Shown here in pieces: positions 7,961 through 20,454 of a stretch of DNA of 64,000 bases. The notes beneath the pieces were generated by a model that searched no databases, had not been told where the DNA came from, and was given only the letters and a program-made list of their open reading frames with translations. The stretch is from Pseudoxanthomonas kalamensis DSM 18571 (GTDB lineage: Bacteria; Pseudomonadota; Gammaproteobacteria; Xanthomonadales; Xanthomonadaceae), in NCBI RefSeq assembly GCF_010211745.1, contig NZ_PDWQ01000005.1, forward strand, positions 186,001-250,000, in the 5' to 3' direction. Within the stretch, counting starts at the first letter, position 1. The number at the start of each line of letters is the position of its first letter. A program made the translations under genes and the position numbers.

Positions 7961-8718
7961 GTGCGACGGTCACGACCCGCTACGAGCAGGCCGGCGAGCT
8001 GAAGATCGGCCAGGTCGGCATCGCCAACCTGCGGGTGCGCACGATGGACGTGGCGCAGCTGGTGCAGGAGATGCGCGAACGCGTGCAGCGCGCGCCCAAG
8101 CTGTTTGGTCGCGCCGCGGTCATCGTCGATTTCGGCGGACTGGCCCAGGTCCCCGACTTCAACGCCGCCACCCAGCTGCTGGACGGACTGCACGAAGCCG
8201 GCGTCATCCCGGTAGCGCTGGCCTACGGCACGCCCGAGATCGACCGTCTGGCCGAACAGCTGAACCTGCCGCTGCTGGCCAAGTTCCGCGCCCAGTACGA
8301 GCGCAGCGAACCCGCGCCGCCACCGCCGCCCGCCGAGCCGCCGCCCGCACCCAAGGCGGCGCCGAAAGCAGCCCTGCCGGCCGCCACCCAGCCGGGTCTG
8401 GTGCAGAAGACCCCGGTGCGCTCCGGCCAGCAGCTGTACGCGGAAAACCGCGACCTGACCGTACTCAGCGCCGTCGGCGCCGGCGCCGAAGTGATCGCCG
8501 ACGGCTCCATCCACATCTACGGCAGCCTGCGCGGTCGCGCCCTGGCCGGCGCGCGCGGCAACGAAGAGGCGCGGATCTTCTGCCGCGAGTTTCACGCCGA
8601 ATTGGTCGCCATTGCCGGACACTACAAGGTACTGGACGACTTGCCGAAGGACGTGGTGGGCAAGCCGGTGCAGATATGGCTGGAAGGCGAACAACTCAGG
8701 GTCGAGATCAGCGATTGA
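7957..8718 (+). CDS. minC: septum site-determining protein MinC
   Basis: FtsZ polymerisation inhibitor of 253 aa that blocks division away from mid-cell. The N-terminal FtsZ-binding domain (about 10-112) and the C-terminal beta-helix domain that binds MinD (about 151-250, with RSGQQLYAENRDL and GSIHIYGSLRGRALAG) are both present. They are joined by a long Pro/Ala linker (about 115-150, EPAPPPPPAEPPPAPK), longer than that of E. coli. The start at 7957 overlaps the stop of the GNAT gene by 4 bases. It heads the standard minC-minD-minE order. Confidence 0.95.
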   Translation: MSATVTTRYEQAGELKIGQVGIANLRVRTMDVAQLVQEMRERVQRAPKLFGRAAVIVDFGGLAQVPDFNAATQLLDGLHEAGVIPVALAYGTPEIDRLAEQLNLPLLAKFRAQYERSEPAPPPPPAEPPPAPKAAPKAALPAATQPGLVQKTPVRSGQQLYAENRDLTVLSAVGAGAEVIADGSIHIYGSLRGRALAGARGNEEARIFCREFHAELVAIAGHYKVLDDLPKDVVGKPVQIWLEGEQLRVEISD

Positions 8719-8763
8719 ACCGATCGTCCGCAAAATCGACCGAATCATCCAAGGAGAACAGCA

Positions 8764-9573
8764 TTGACTGAAATCATCGTCGTAACGTCCGGCAAGGGTG
8801 GCGTCGGCAAGACCACCTCCAGCGCCAGCATCGCCTGCGGGCTCGCGCGTCGCGGCAAGAAGGTCGCGGTCATCGACTTCGACGTCGGCCTGCGCAACCT
8901 CGACCTGATCATGGGCTGCGAGCGCCGCGTGGTCTACGATTTCGTCAACGTCACCCAGGGCGAGGCCACGCTGAAACAGGCCCTGATCAAGGACAAGCGT
9001 TTCGACACGCTGTACATCCTGGCCGCCTCGCAGACCCGCGACAAGGACGCGCTGACCAAGGAAGGCGTCGAGAAGGTGCTGAAGGACCTCGCCGCGGACG
9101 ACTTCGACTACATCGTCTGCGACTCGCCGGCCGGCATCGAGAAGGGCGCCTACCTGGCCATGTACTTCGCCGACCAGGCGGTGGTGGTGGTCAACCCCGA
9201 AGTCTCCAGCGTGCGCGACTCCGACCGCATCCTCGGCCTGCTCGACTCCAAGACCCGCAAGGCCGAGGAAGGCAAGACGCTGAAGGCCAACCTGCTGCTG
9301 ACCCGCTACAGCCCGGCGCGGGTGGAAACCGGCGAGATGCTCAGCATCAAGGACGTGGAGGAAGTGCTGGGACTGAAGACGGTGGGCGTGATCCCCGAAT
9401 CCGGCGACGTGCTCAACGCTTCCAACAAGGGCGAGCCGGTCATCCTGGATCTGGAATCCAATGCCGGCCAGGCCTACGACGACACCGTCGCCCGCCTGCT
9501 CGGCGAGGACCGCCCGATGCGCTTCATCACGCTGGAGAAGAAGGGCTTCTTCAACAAGCTGTTCGGGGGTTGA
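8764..9573 (+). CDS. minD: septum site-determining ATPase MinD
   Basis: Membrane-binding ParA/MinD ATPase of 269 aa that recruits MinC and oscillates with MinE. The deviant Walker A motif is [10 protein letters not shown] (9-18) with Lys11 and Lys16. The C-terminal amphipathic helix [11 protein letters not shown] is the membrane-targeting sequence. Translation probably starts at TTG (8764), preceded by a good ribosome site (CCAAGGAGAACAGC). It lies 45 bp after minC and nearly abuts minE. Confidence 0.97.
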   Translation: MTEIIVVTSGKGGVGKTTSSASIACGLARRGKKVAVIDFDVGLRNLDLIMGCERRVVYDFVNVTQGEATLKQALIKDKRFDTLYILAASQTRDKDALTKEGVEKVLKDLAADDFDYIVCDSPAGIEKGAYLAMYFADQAVVVVNPEVSSVRDSDRILGLLDSKTRKAEEGKTLKANLLLTRYSPARVETGEMLSIKDVEEVLGLKTVGVIPESGDVLNASNKGEPVILDLESNAGQAYDDTVARLLGEDRPMRFITLEKKGFFNKLFGG

Positions 9574-9575
9574 GC

Positions 9576-9830
9576 ATGGGACTTTTCGATTTCCTGAAAG
9601 CCAAGAAGAACACCGCCGAAACCGCCAAGAACCGCCTGCAGATCATCATCGCGCAGGAGCGTACTTCGCGCGGCGCCCCGGACTACCTGCCGCTGCTGCG
9701 CCGCGAACTGCTCGAAGTGATCAAGAAGTATGTCAACGTCGATGCCGAAGCAGTCAAGGTCGATGTCATCAAGGACGGCGACAACGACGTGCTGGACATC
9801 TCGGTGGCGCTGCCCGAAGCCAACGGCTGA
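9576..9830 (+). CDS. minE: cell division topological specificity factor MinE
   Basis: Protein of 84 aa that stimulates MinD ATPase and drives pole-to-pole oscillation. The N-terminal membrane anchor MGLFDFLK, the MinD-contact helix ([16 protein letters not shown]) and the C-terminal dimer domain ([15 protein letters not shown] onward) are all present, and length is normal. The ATG at 9576 is used; a TTG two codons earlier is in frame but overlaps the minD stop. Confidence 0.96.
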   Translation: MGLFDFLKAKKNTAETAKNRLQIIIAQERTSRGAPDYLPLLRRELLEVIKKYVNVDAEAVKVDVIKDGDNDVLDISVALPEANG

Positions 9831-9875
9831 GTCGCGACGCGGGCGCAACCGCGCCGCGCAACCACCTCATCCGGC

Positions 9876-10373
9876 ATGAATCCGGCGACTGATCTCGACG
9901 CCTCGTCCGCGCAGGCCTGCGTGCTGTGCGTGCGCGACGTGCCGTTAGCGGCGCTGCACGCCCTGCTGACCCGCTTCGGCCTGCGCCTGCATCGCATCGA
10001 CGACGGCGCCGCCATTCCCGGCAGTTACTGGGGCGAGCCGGAAGCCGGGGTCATCGCCAGCGACGTCTACGCGCGCGACGACACCCCCGTGCATTCGCTG
10101 CTGCACGAGGCCTGCCACCTGATCGTGCTGTCGCCGGAGCGGCGCGCGCGCGTGCACACCGACGCCACCGATTCGGACATCGAGGAAGACGCCACCTGCT
10201 GCCTGCAGGTGATCCTGTCCGACGACATCCCCGGCGTCGGCCGCCAGCGGCTGATGGCCGACATGGACGCCTGGGGCTATTCGTTCCGGCTCGGCTCGAC
10301 CCGTGCCTGGTTCGAGCACGATGCCGAAGACGCGCGCGAATTCCTCCGCCAACGCGGCCTTGCCCACCGCTGA
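9876..10373 (+). CDS. small conserved-looking protein with HExxH motif
   Basis: Protein of 165 aa without a signal peptide. It contains HEACH at residues 77-81 (HSLLHEACHLIVL), the zincin zinc-binding pattern, followed about 20 residues later by acidic DSDIEEDATC (99-108), where a third ligand could sit. The C-terminal part (MADMDAWGYSFRLGS, then WFEHDAEDAREFLRQRG) is helical. It could be a small metallopeptidase-like enzyme, but I do not recognise a characterised family. It lies 45 bp after minE and may be read from the same transcript. Confidence 0.7.
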   Translation: MNPATDLDASSAQACVLCVRDVPLAALHALLTRFGLRLHRIDDGAAIPGSYWGEPEAGVIASDVYARDDTPVHSLLHEACHLIVLSPERRARVHTDATDSDIEEDATCCLQVILSDDIPGVGRQRLMADMDAWGYSFRLGSTRAWFEHDAEDAREFLRQRGLAHR

Positions 10374-10469
10374 GCCGCGCCCGCCCGCCGCCGCTGCGGC
10401 GCGGCTTGCGTGCCGCTGCGGCACGCACTAGCCTGCGGTTCCCGCTTCGCATACCGCCCGGAACCGCCC

Positions 10470-12434
10470 ATGAAATCGCGTCGCCTCCTGCTTGCGCTGG
10501 CCGTCAGCGCCTCCCTGATCGCCCTGTCCGCCTGCAAGAAGGAGCCCGCCGGCACCGGCACGGCCACGCCCGAACCGCCGAAGGGGGAAACGGCCGACGA
10601 GTTCATCGTCCGCGTCAACGACGAACTGCGCGCCATGTATCCCGAGCTGACCTCGGCGCAATGGCTGTCCAATACCTACATCAACGACGACAGCCAGCTG
10701 CTCGCCTCCAAGGCCAACGAACGCTACCTGAGCCAGCTCAACGACTGGATCGAGCAGGCACGCAAGTTCGAAGGCCAGCCGATGTCGCAAGAAACCGCCC
10801 GCGCCATCCACCTGCTCAAGCTGATGACCGCAATGCCCGCGCCGAAGGACCCGGCCAAGCTGAGCGAACTGGCGCAGATCGCCACCCGCATGGAAGGCAT
10901 GTACGGCGCCGGCAGCTACTGCACCGGCGAAGGCGATGGGAAGCACTGCCGTGACATCGGTCAACTGTCCGAAGTGCTGGCCAAGAGCCGCGACTACGAC
11001 AAGCAGCTCGACGCCTGGCGGGGCTGGCACACCATTTCGGTGCCGATGCGCGCCGACTACACCCGCTTCGTCGAACTGGTCAACGAGGGCGCCAAGGACC
11101 TCGGCTACGCCGACGCCGGCGAGATGTGGCGCAGCGGCTACGACATGAGCCCGGCCGAGATCGCTGCCGAAACGGACCGCCTCTGGGGCCAGGTCAAGCC
11201 GCTGTACGAACAGCTGCACTGCTACACCCGCAACAAGCTGGTCGCGCAATACGGCGCCCGCGGCCAGGTCGAAGGCGGCTTGCTGCCGGCGCACCTGATG
11301 GGCAACCTGTGGCAGCAGGACTGGGGCAACCTGTGGGACATCCTGGAGCCGTTCAAGAACGCCGGCAGCCTGGACATCACCGGCGCACTGGAAAAGCAGT
11401 ACCAGCAGAACTACAGCCGCGAACTGGCCAAGGCCGGTCCGGGGCCGACCACCGACGCCATCTTCCAGGCCGAGCGCGCCGCGCAACTCGACACCGCCAA
11501 GCAGATGACCGAGCGCGCGCAGGATTTCTACACCAGCCTGGACATGCCCAAACTGCCCGGCAGCTACTGGAACAAGACCCAGTTCATCAAGCCGCTGGAT
11601 CGCGACGTGGTCTGCCACGCCAGCGCCTGGGACATGAACATGGCCGGCGACGTGCGCACCAAGATGTGCATCAAGCCCAACGAGGAAGAGTTCACCACCA
11701 TCTACCACGAACTCGGCCACGTCTATTACTACCTGGCCTACAACAAGCTGCCGCCGCTGTTCCAGGGCGGCGCCCACGACGGCTTCCACGAGGCCATCGG
11801 CGACACCATCGTGCTGGCGATGACGCCGGAATACCTGAAGTCGGTCGGCCTGATCGACGGTCAGGAGCAAAGCCAGCAGGCGCTGATCAACGCGCAGATG
11901 CGCATGGCTCTGGCCAAGGTCTCGTTCCTGCCGTTCGGGCTGATGATCGACCGCTGGCGCTGGGGCGTGTTCGACGGCAGCATCAAGCCCGCGGACTACA
12001 ACAAGGCGTGGTGGGAGCTGAAGGCGAAGTACCAGGGCGTGGCGCCGGCCAGCCCGCGCGGCGAGGAGTTCTTCGATCCGGGCGCCAAGTACCATGTGCC
12101 CGGCAACACGCCGTACACGCGCTACTTCCTCTCGCACGTGCTGCAATTCCAGTTCTACAAGAGCCTGTGCGATGCCTCGGGCTACAAGGGGCCGCTGTAC
12201 GACTGCACTTTCTATGGCAACAAGGCCGCCGGTCAGAAGTTCTGGGCCATGCTGGAAAAAGGCGGCAGCCAGCCCTGGCAGGCCACGCTGAAGGAAATGA
12301 CCGGCAGCGAGCAGATGGACGCCAGCGCCGTGCTGGAATACTTCTCGCCGCTGCAGCAATGGCTGAAAGAGCAGAACGAAGGCCAGACCTGCGGCTGGCA
12401 GGAGCCGGACTCCGCCGAAGCGACTGCAAAGTAA
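10470..12434 (+). CDS. M2 family peptidyl-dipeptidase A (ACE homologue), lipoprotein
   Basis: Zinc dipeptidyl carboxypeptidase of 654 aa, the bacterial counterpart of angiotensin-converting enzyme. The first 22 residues form a lipoprotein signal (LIALSAC with Cys as the lipobox), so it is anchored in the cell envelope. The M2 zinc site is YHELGH with His413, Glu414 and His417, and GFHEAIGD supplies the third ligand Glu441. The size fits a single-domain ACE. The start at 10470 begins at the signal peptide; a longer frame from 10410 is a GC-rich artefact. It probably removes C-terminal dipeptides from periplasmic peptides. Confidence 0.93.
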   Translation: MKSRRLLLALAVSASLIALSACKKEPAGTGTATPEPPKGETADEFIVRVNDELRAMYPELTSAQWLSNTYINDDSQLLASKANERYLSQLNDWIEQARKFEGQPMSQETARAIHLLKLMTAMPAPKDPAKLSELAQIATRMEGMYGAGSYCTGEGDGKHCRDIGQLSEVLAKSRDYDKQLDAWRGWHTISVPMRADYTRFVELVNEGAKDLGYADAGEMWRSGYDMSPAEIAAETDRLWGQVKPLYEQLHCYTRNKLVAQYGARGQVEGGLLPAHLMGNLWQQDWGNLWDILEPFKNAGSLDITGALEKQYQQNYSRELAKAGPGPTTDAIFQAERAAQLDTAKQMTERAQDFYTSLDMPKLPGSYWNKTQFIKPLDRDVVCHASAWDMNMAGDVRTKMCIKPNEEEFTTIYHELGHVYYYLAYNKLPPLFQGGAHDGFHEAIGDTIVLAMTPEYLKSVGLIDGQEQSQQALINAQMRMALAKVSFLPFGLMIDRWRWGVFDGSIKPADYNKAWWELKAKYQGVAPASPRGEEFFDPGAKYHVPGNTPYTRYFLSHVLQFQFYKSLCDASGYKGPLYDCTFYGNKAAGQKFWAMLEKGGSQPWQATLKEMTGSEQMDASAVLEYFSPLQQWLKEQNEGQTCGWQEPDSAEATAK

Positions 12435-12452
12435 CAGGATTTTCCCGCATCG

Positions 12453-12475
12453 GCCGCCGGCTTCATGCCGGCGGC
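12453..12475. terminator. convergent hairpin between M2 peptidase and MFS genes
   Basis: A 9-bp perfect inverted repeat, GCCGCCGGC-ttcat-GCCGGCGGC, lies between two convergent genes and overlaps no coding sequence. It lacks a T-run but is the only structure in the 45-bp gap, so it may serve both transcripts. Confidence 0.45.
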
Positions 12476-12479
12476 GATG

Positions 12480-13757
12480 TCATTCGGAAGCGGTCATGTC
12501 GGACGTCGCTGCCGGTTTCGACAGCCGCATCTCCCAGCGCCAGAACGTCCAGCCCAGCAGCATCAGCACCGTCGCCCCCAGCGTCAGATGGACGATGTCG
12601 TCGCTGAGCAGCGGCGACAGCACGCCGGCAATCAGCGCGTTCAGCGCCAGCCCGGTGAAGGCTTGCATCGACGAGGCCGAGCCGCGCTGATGCGGGTACA
12701 TGTCGAGGATTTCCAGCGTCACGATCGGAAACACCAGGGCGATGCCGAACGCGTTCAGCGTCATCGGCAGTACCGCCCACGGCACTTTCGGCGCCTCCGC
12801 CAACACGCTGTAGCCGAGATTGCAGGCCACCGCCACCGCACAGCAGAGGAAACCGATATTGGCCAGCTGCACCCGTGAAATGCGCCCGGCCGTGCGCGCC
12901 GACACGAAGGAGCCAGCCATCATCCCGCTGATCATCGGGATGAAGAACCAGCCGAACTGACGCTCGCCCAGGCCGAGGATGTCGACCACGAAGGCCGGCG
13001 CGGAAGCGATGAACAGGAACAAGGCGCCGAAGTTGAACGCCGCGGCGGCCGCCAGGCGCTGGAAGCGCGGACTGAAGAAGATCGAGCTGTAGTCCCACAG
13101 CAGCATCTTCGGCCGCAGCGAGATGCGCGAAGCCTTCGGATGCGTTTCCGGCAGCCACGCCCAGGTGGCCAGCAGCAGGAATACGCTGAACACGACCAGG
13201 AACCAGAAGATCAGCGTCCAGCGCCCCCAGCCCAGCAGCCAGCCGCCGACCACCGGCGCCAGCGCCGGGGCGACGCCGAAGATCATCGTCACCTGGCTCA
13301 TCATGCGCTGCGCGGCGTCGCCCTGCAGCACGTCGCGGATCACCGCGCGGCCGACGATCATGCCCACCCCGGCCGACAACCCCTGCAAGGCGCGGAAAAT
13401 CAACAACGTCGACAGGTCGCCCGCCAGCGCGCAACCCACCGAGGCCAACACGAACACGACCAGCCCGGCCAGGATGATCCGCCGGCGGCCGAGCGCATCG
13501 GACAGCGGGCCGTGCACCAGGCTCATCAGCGCAAACGACAGCAGATAGATCGATACCGTCTGCTGCATCGCCAGCTTGTCGGCGCCGAGATCGGCGGCGA
13601 TCGCGGGAAACGCCGGGAAGATGGTGTCGATGGAAAATGGGCCGAACATCGCCAGCCCGGCCAGCAACACGGTCAGGCGCGGGATGGATACGGCGGGGGC
13701 GGACTTCATCGCGATGGCCGCCGTGGACGGCGGCGGAGGCTGGGGAGGGCCGGTCAT
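12480..13757 (-). CDS. Bcr/CflA family multidrug efflux MFS transporter
   Basis: Drug/proton antiporter of the DHA1 Bcr/CflA subfamily, 425 aa with about 12 membrane helices. The MFS motif A is GPLSDALGRRR (83-93), and FGPFSIDTIFPAFP in helix 1 is typical of Bcr. Helix 5 carries GLSAGVGMIVGRAVIRD, the motif C-like antiporter segment. The start at 13757 is chosen because the longer frame runs back through the glycine riboswitch. It is transcribed away from gcvP. Confidence 0.9.
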   Translation of the reverse strand: MTGPPQPPPPSTAAIAMKSAPAVSIPRLTVLLAGLAMFGPFSIDTIFPAFPAIAADLGADKLAMQQTVSIYLLSFALMSLVHGPLSDALGRRRIILAGLVVFVLASVGCALAGDLSTLLIFRALQGLSAGVGMIVGRAVIRDVLQGDAAQRMMSQVTMIFGVAPALAPVVGGWLLGWGRWTLIFWFLVVFSVFLLLATWAWLPETHPKASRISLRPKMLLWDYSSIFFSPRFQRLAAAAAFNFGALFLFIASAPAFVVDILGLGERQFGWFFIPMISGMMAGSFVSARTAGRISRVQLANIGFLCCAVAVACNLGYSVLAEAPKVPWAVLPMTLNAFGIALVFPIVTLEILDMYPHQRGSASSMQAFTGLALNALIAGVLSPLLSDDIVHLTLGATVLMLLGWTFWRWEMRLSKPAATSDMTASE

Positions 13758-13810
13758 GGTAGCTGCTTTCCTGCCATCGCCGCAGTCGCGCAACCGCAGC
13801 CGCGGCCGGC

Positions 13811-13816
13811 TATAAT
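13811..13816 (+). promoter_or_regulatory. promoter -10 of the gcvP riboswitch transcript
   Basis: A perfect TATAAT lies about 15 bp before the first aptamer, giving a transcription start near 13823 and a leader of about 270 nt. The expected -35 position (around 13788-13793) is poorly conserved. Confidence 0.6.
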
Positions 13817-13830
13817 CGATCCGCAGCATC

Positions 13831-14026
13831 TGGTGGGAGAAGCGTCGGGCCTCGGCCTGCCGCTGCCGAAGGCGCAACCGCCCGTAATCGCTCAGGCCCG
13901 ATACCACCACGGCTACAGACACTCTGGAGAGACCGGAACCGCCTCGGCGGCACCCGGCGCCGAAGGGGCACGAAGCACGGACCACGTCCGCGCCTCCAAA
14001 CTCTCAGGCAAAAGGACAGAGGGGCA
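13831..14026 (+). promoter_or_regulatory. tandem glycine riboswitch
   Basis: Two glycine aptamers in series precede gcvP. Aptamer 1 (about 13832-13908) opens GGTGGGAGA and closes CGCTCAGGCCCGATACCACC, so GGTGG/CCACC form the closing stem, with GCCGAAGGCGCAA between. Aptamer 2 (about 13919-14025) has GGAGAGACCGGA, GCCGAAGGGGCA and the signature CTCTCAGGCAAAAGGACAGA. Both match the conserved glycine-riboswitch core. In most bacteria such tandems switch glycine-cleavage genes on when glycine is high. About 65 nt separate aptamer 2 from the gcvP start and form the expression platform. Confidence 0.93.
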
Positions 14027-14091
14027 CACTGCCGGTCTTCAGGACCGTCCCGGTTGCGGGACGCCTCCTGCCCGGCATCGCCCCCTTCCGG

Positions 14092-16995
<2,904 letters not shown>

Positions 16996-17062
16996 ACGAT
17001 CGCGCGGACTTGGGCACAATGGCGGGAGACGACCGCTCCCGCCCCCATACCGACATACGCCC

Positions 17063-18037
17063 ATGTCCCTCGTATCCCGTTTCCTCTGCTGGTTCGCACT
17101 GGCGTTCGCCCTGAACGCCGCTGCGGCCGAACCCGACCGCCGCATCGCTGTCACCATCGACGATCTGCCCTGGCAAGGCATCGGGAATACTCCGGAAGAC
17201 CAGCTGCAGGCGCGTCACGCGGCACTGATCGCGCAACTGAAGCTGGCCGGGGTACCGATCACCGGTTTCGTCAACGAGGGCAAGCTGGAAGTCGATGGCG
17301 AACAACAGCCATCCCGCGTCGTGATGCTGCGCGACTGGCTGGAGGCCGGCTTCGAACTGGGCAACCACACCCATGGCCACCTCGATCTGCATGAGATCGG
17401 CCTGGAGGCCTACGAACAGGACATCCTGCAAGGCGAACGCGTGTTGCGCCCGTTGCTGGCCGAGTACGGATCCGCACCGCGCTGGTTCCGCCACCCTTAC
17501 CTGCGCGCAGGCCGCACGCCCGAAGACCGCGCGACGCTGTCGGCCTTCCTGCACGATCACGGCTACCGCATCGCCCCAGTCACCGTCGACAATAGCGAAT
17601 GGATCTGGGCTTTTGCCTATGTGCGCGTGCTCGACGGCCAGGCCGATGTGCCGGATCGGGAGGCTGTGCTGGAGCGCCTGCGTCACGGCTACATCCCGTA
17701 CATGCTGAACAAGATCGACTACTACGAGCAGCAGTCGCAGGCCCTGCTCGGCTATGCCCTGCCACAGGTCTGGCTGATGCATGCCAACGAACTCAATGCC
17801 GCCACCTTTGCCGAGCTGATCGCCGCAGTGCAGCGTCGCGGCTATCGCATCGTGACCCTGGAAGACGCGCTACGCGACCCTGCCTATCGACGTGGCGAAG
17901 ATGGTTACAACGGCCGCTACGGCCCCAGCTGGCTGCACCGCTGGGCAATGGCCGAGAACAAGCCGCGCGAGTTCTATGCCGGGGAGCCCACGGTACCGCA
18001 ATGGGTCCTGGACCTGGCCGGAGTGGCGTCCGAGTAA
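17063..18037 (+). CDS. secreted polysaccharide deacetylase (NodB-like)
   Basis: Carbohydrate esterase 4 family protein of 324 aa with a signal peptide (about 1-22, ending ALNAAAAEP). NodB motif 1 is AVTIDDLP with Asp33/Asp34, and motif 2 is GNHTHGHLDL with His102 and His106 as metal ligands. RWFRHPYLRAG is motif 3. A later WLMHANELNA segment supplies the motif 5 His. Deacetylation of a cell-surface or peptidoglycan amino sugar in the periplasm is likely; the exact substrate is unknown. Transcribed from its own upstream region after gcvP. Confidence 0.85.
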   Translation: MSLVSRFLCWFALAFALNAAAAEPDRRIAVTIDDLPWQGIGNTPEDQLQARHAALIAQLKLAGVPITGFVNEGKLEVDGEQQPSRVVMLRDWLEAGFELGNHTHGHLDLHEIGLEAYEQDILQGERVLRPLLAEYGSAPRWFRHPYLRAGRTPEDRATLSAFLHDHGYRIAPVTVDNSEWIWAFAYVRVLDGQADVPDREAVLERLRHGYIPYMLNKIDYYEQQSQALLGYALPQVWLMHANELNAATFAELIAAVQRRGYRIVTLEDALRDPAYRRGEDGYNGRYGPSWLHRWAMAENKPREFYAGEPTVPQWVLDLAGVASE

Positions 18038-18102
18038 GCCGTCAACGCGCTTCCCGCTAGACTTGCCGTGTCGGATGCCCGTCACGGGCACAGGAAACCC
18101 AC

Positions 18103-19356
<1,254 letters not shown>

Positions 19357-19403
19357 TTTCAGGGAACCGTCGGGACGCGCAGCATTCCGTCCGCCCGACT
19401 CGA

Positions 19404-19769
19404 TCACGCATAACGTCCGCCACTCACCAGTCTCGAAGGCAGGAACAACGTCGCTGCCGTCACCGCAAGCGCCAGCACAAGCCACGGCAACCCGTAGTCG
19501 GCAGCGATACCAGCGATGTATTGCAGTTGCCCATCCAGCGCGTCGACGGCGGCCGGATCGCGCAACAGGCCAAGCCCCTGCTGGCAAACCGCGGCCAGCG
19601 CCACCACCAGCGCCAGCAGGCCGGGCCATGCCCGCGCCCAGGGAAATGCCAGCGACGGCCGGGTTGCCGATTCCCGCTCCACCGCATCCATCACCGAGGC
19701 AACGAACCCCGGCGATGGGGTAATCGTGTCCTCGCTGGCCAGCAGTCTGTCGATGTCTTCGCGATTCAT
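19404..19769 (-). CDS. probable anti-sigma factor (membrane protein)
   Basis: Protein of 121 aa with a short cytoplasmic N-terminus (MNREDIDRLLASED, about 1-44) and two predicted membrane helices (about 47-64 and 93-111). It has no HxxxCxxC zinc motif, so it is not a ZAS-type anti-sigma factor. The role is inferred from position: its start overlaps the stop of the ECF sigma gene by 4 bases (ATGA), the usual arrangement. The E-D-I-D-R-L-L start and the P-x-P-G-F-V segment before the first helix are common in such two-helix partners. Confidence 0.65.
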   Translation of the reverse strand: MNREDIDRLLASEDTITPSPGFVASVMDAVERESATRPSLAFPWARAWPGLLALVVALAAVCQQGLGLLRDPAAVDALDGQLQYIAGIAADYGLPWLVLALAVTAATLFLPSRLVSGGRYA

Positions 19770-20305
19770 AGCCGTTGCCTCAGTTTCGATTCGAGGAAAT
19801 TCCGTCCGCGCGACAATCTGGCCTTGACCGTGCCCTCCGGCAGTCCAAGGCTGCGCGCCGTTGCCGCAATGTCCTGTTCGTGAAAATAGAACAGGACCAG
19901 CGGATCGCGATACTTCGGCGGCAGCGACTGTACCGCGCGCTGCACCAGCGCACGACGACCGGCTTCGTCGACCGCATCCTCCACCGATCCGGCCAGCGCC
20001 ATCTGTTCGTCGACCGGCACCATCTCCGGGCCGGATCGACGCAACTCGTCGCGGTACGCATTGGTCGCCAGTGCGAACAGCCAGGTGGAGAATGCGGCAT
20101 CGCGTCGCCACGAGCGCAGACGACGAAATGCCCGCAGGAAGGCCTCCTGGGCCATGTCCTCCGCCTTGCCGCGGTCACGACAGAACCGGTAGGCGAGATT
20201 CACCAAGGGACCCTGCCAACGCTCGACGATGGCGGAAAAGGCTGCCGTGTCCCCTTCCAAGACACGCTCGACTGCGATCCGGTCGTTTTCCCGCTCATGT
20301 GCCAT
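19766..20305 (-). CDS. ECF RNA polymerase sigma factor
   Basis: Group IV sigma factor of 179 aa with no C-terminal extension. Region 2 runs about 24-90 (LVNLAYRFCRDRGKAEDMAQEAFLRAFRRL, then STWLFALATNAYRDELRR), and region 4 about 125-175 (LPPKYRDPLVLFYFHEQDIAATARSLGLPEGTVKARLSRGR). The ATG at 20305 has an AGGAGG site 7 nt upstream; a TTG one codon earlier is less likely. It is translationally coupled to the anti-sigma gene. The promoter upstream has the same boxes as the one driving the divergent membrane gene, which indicates autoregulation. Confidence 0.93.
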   Translation of the reverse strand: MAHERENDRIAVERVLEGDTAAFSAIVERWQGPLVNLAYRFCRDRGKAEDMAQEAFLRAFRRLRSWRRDAAFSTWLFALATNAYRDELRRSGPEMVPVDEQMALAGSVEDAVDEAGRRALVQRAVQSLPPKYRDPLVLFYFHEQDIAATARSLGLPEGTVKARLSRGRNFLESKLRQRL

Positions 20306-20327
20306 CAACTGCCCTCCTGTCCCGTGA

Positions 20328-20353
20328 GACGGGCATTCGGGGAGGCCGGTTGC
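20328..20353 (-). promoter_or_regulatory. ECF-type promoter of the sigma/anti-sigma operon
   Basis: Reading the minus strand, AACGCAACC (-35 core GCAACC at 20353-20348) is followed by 16 nt and CGTC (20331-20328), the AAC/CGTC pattern of ECF promoters. The predicted start is about 16 nt before the ATG, close behind the AGGAGG site. Its boxes and spacing are identical to the divergent promoter. Confidence 0.7.
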
Positions 20354-20383
20354 GTTATTTTCAACGCGCCGCCAGGAAATAAT

Positions 20384-20409
20384 GCAACCGTGGTGGAAGC
20401 AGCCTCGTC
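20384..20409 (+). promoter_or_regulatory. ECF-type promoter of the divergent membrane gene
   Basis: GCAACC (20384-20389), 16 nt, then CGTC (20406-20409), preceded by AAATAAT. With its mirror image, the -35 regions form a 13-bp inverted repeat (20348-20360 and 20377-20389, one mismatch). It predicts a start near 20417 and a leader of about 38 nt. Confidence 0.7.
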
Positions 20410-20454
20410 AAACGAAGCAGATACACCCACTTGGCATCCGAGGAGATTCTCACA

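Noticed and set aside
10409-10427. Hairpin GCGTGCCG-ctg-CGGCACGC before the M2 peptidase gene as a terminator
   Set aside because: No T-run and such short GC stems are common in this sequence; it may be chance.
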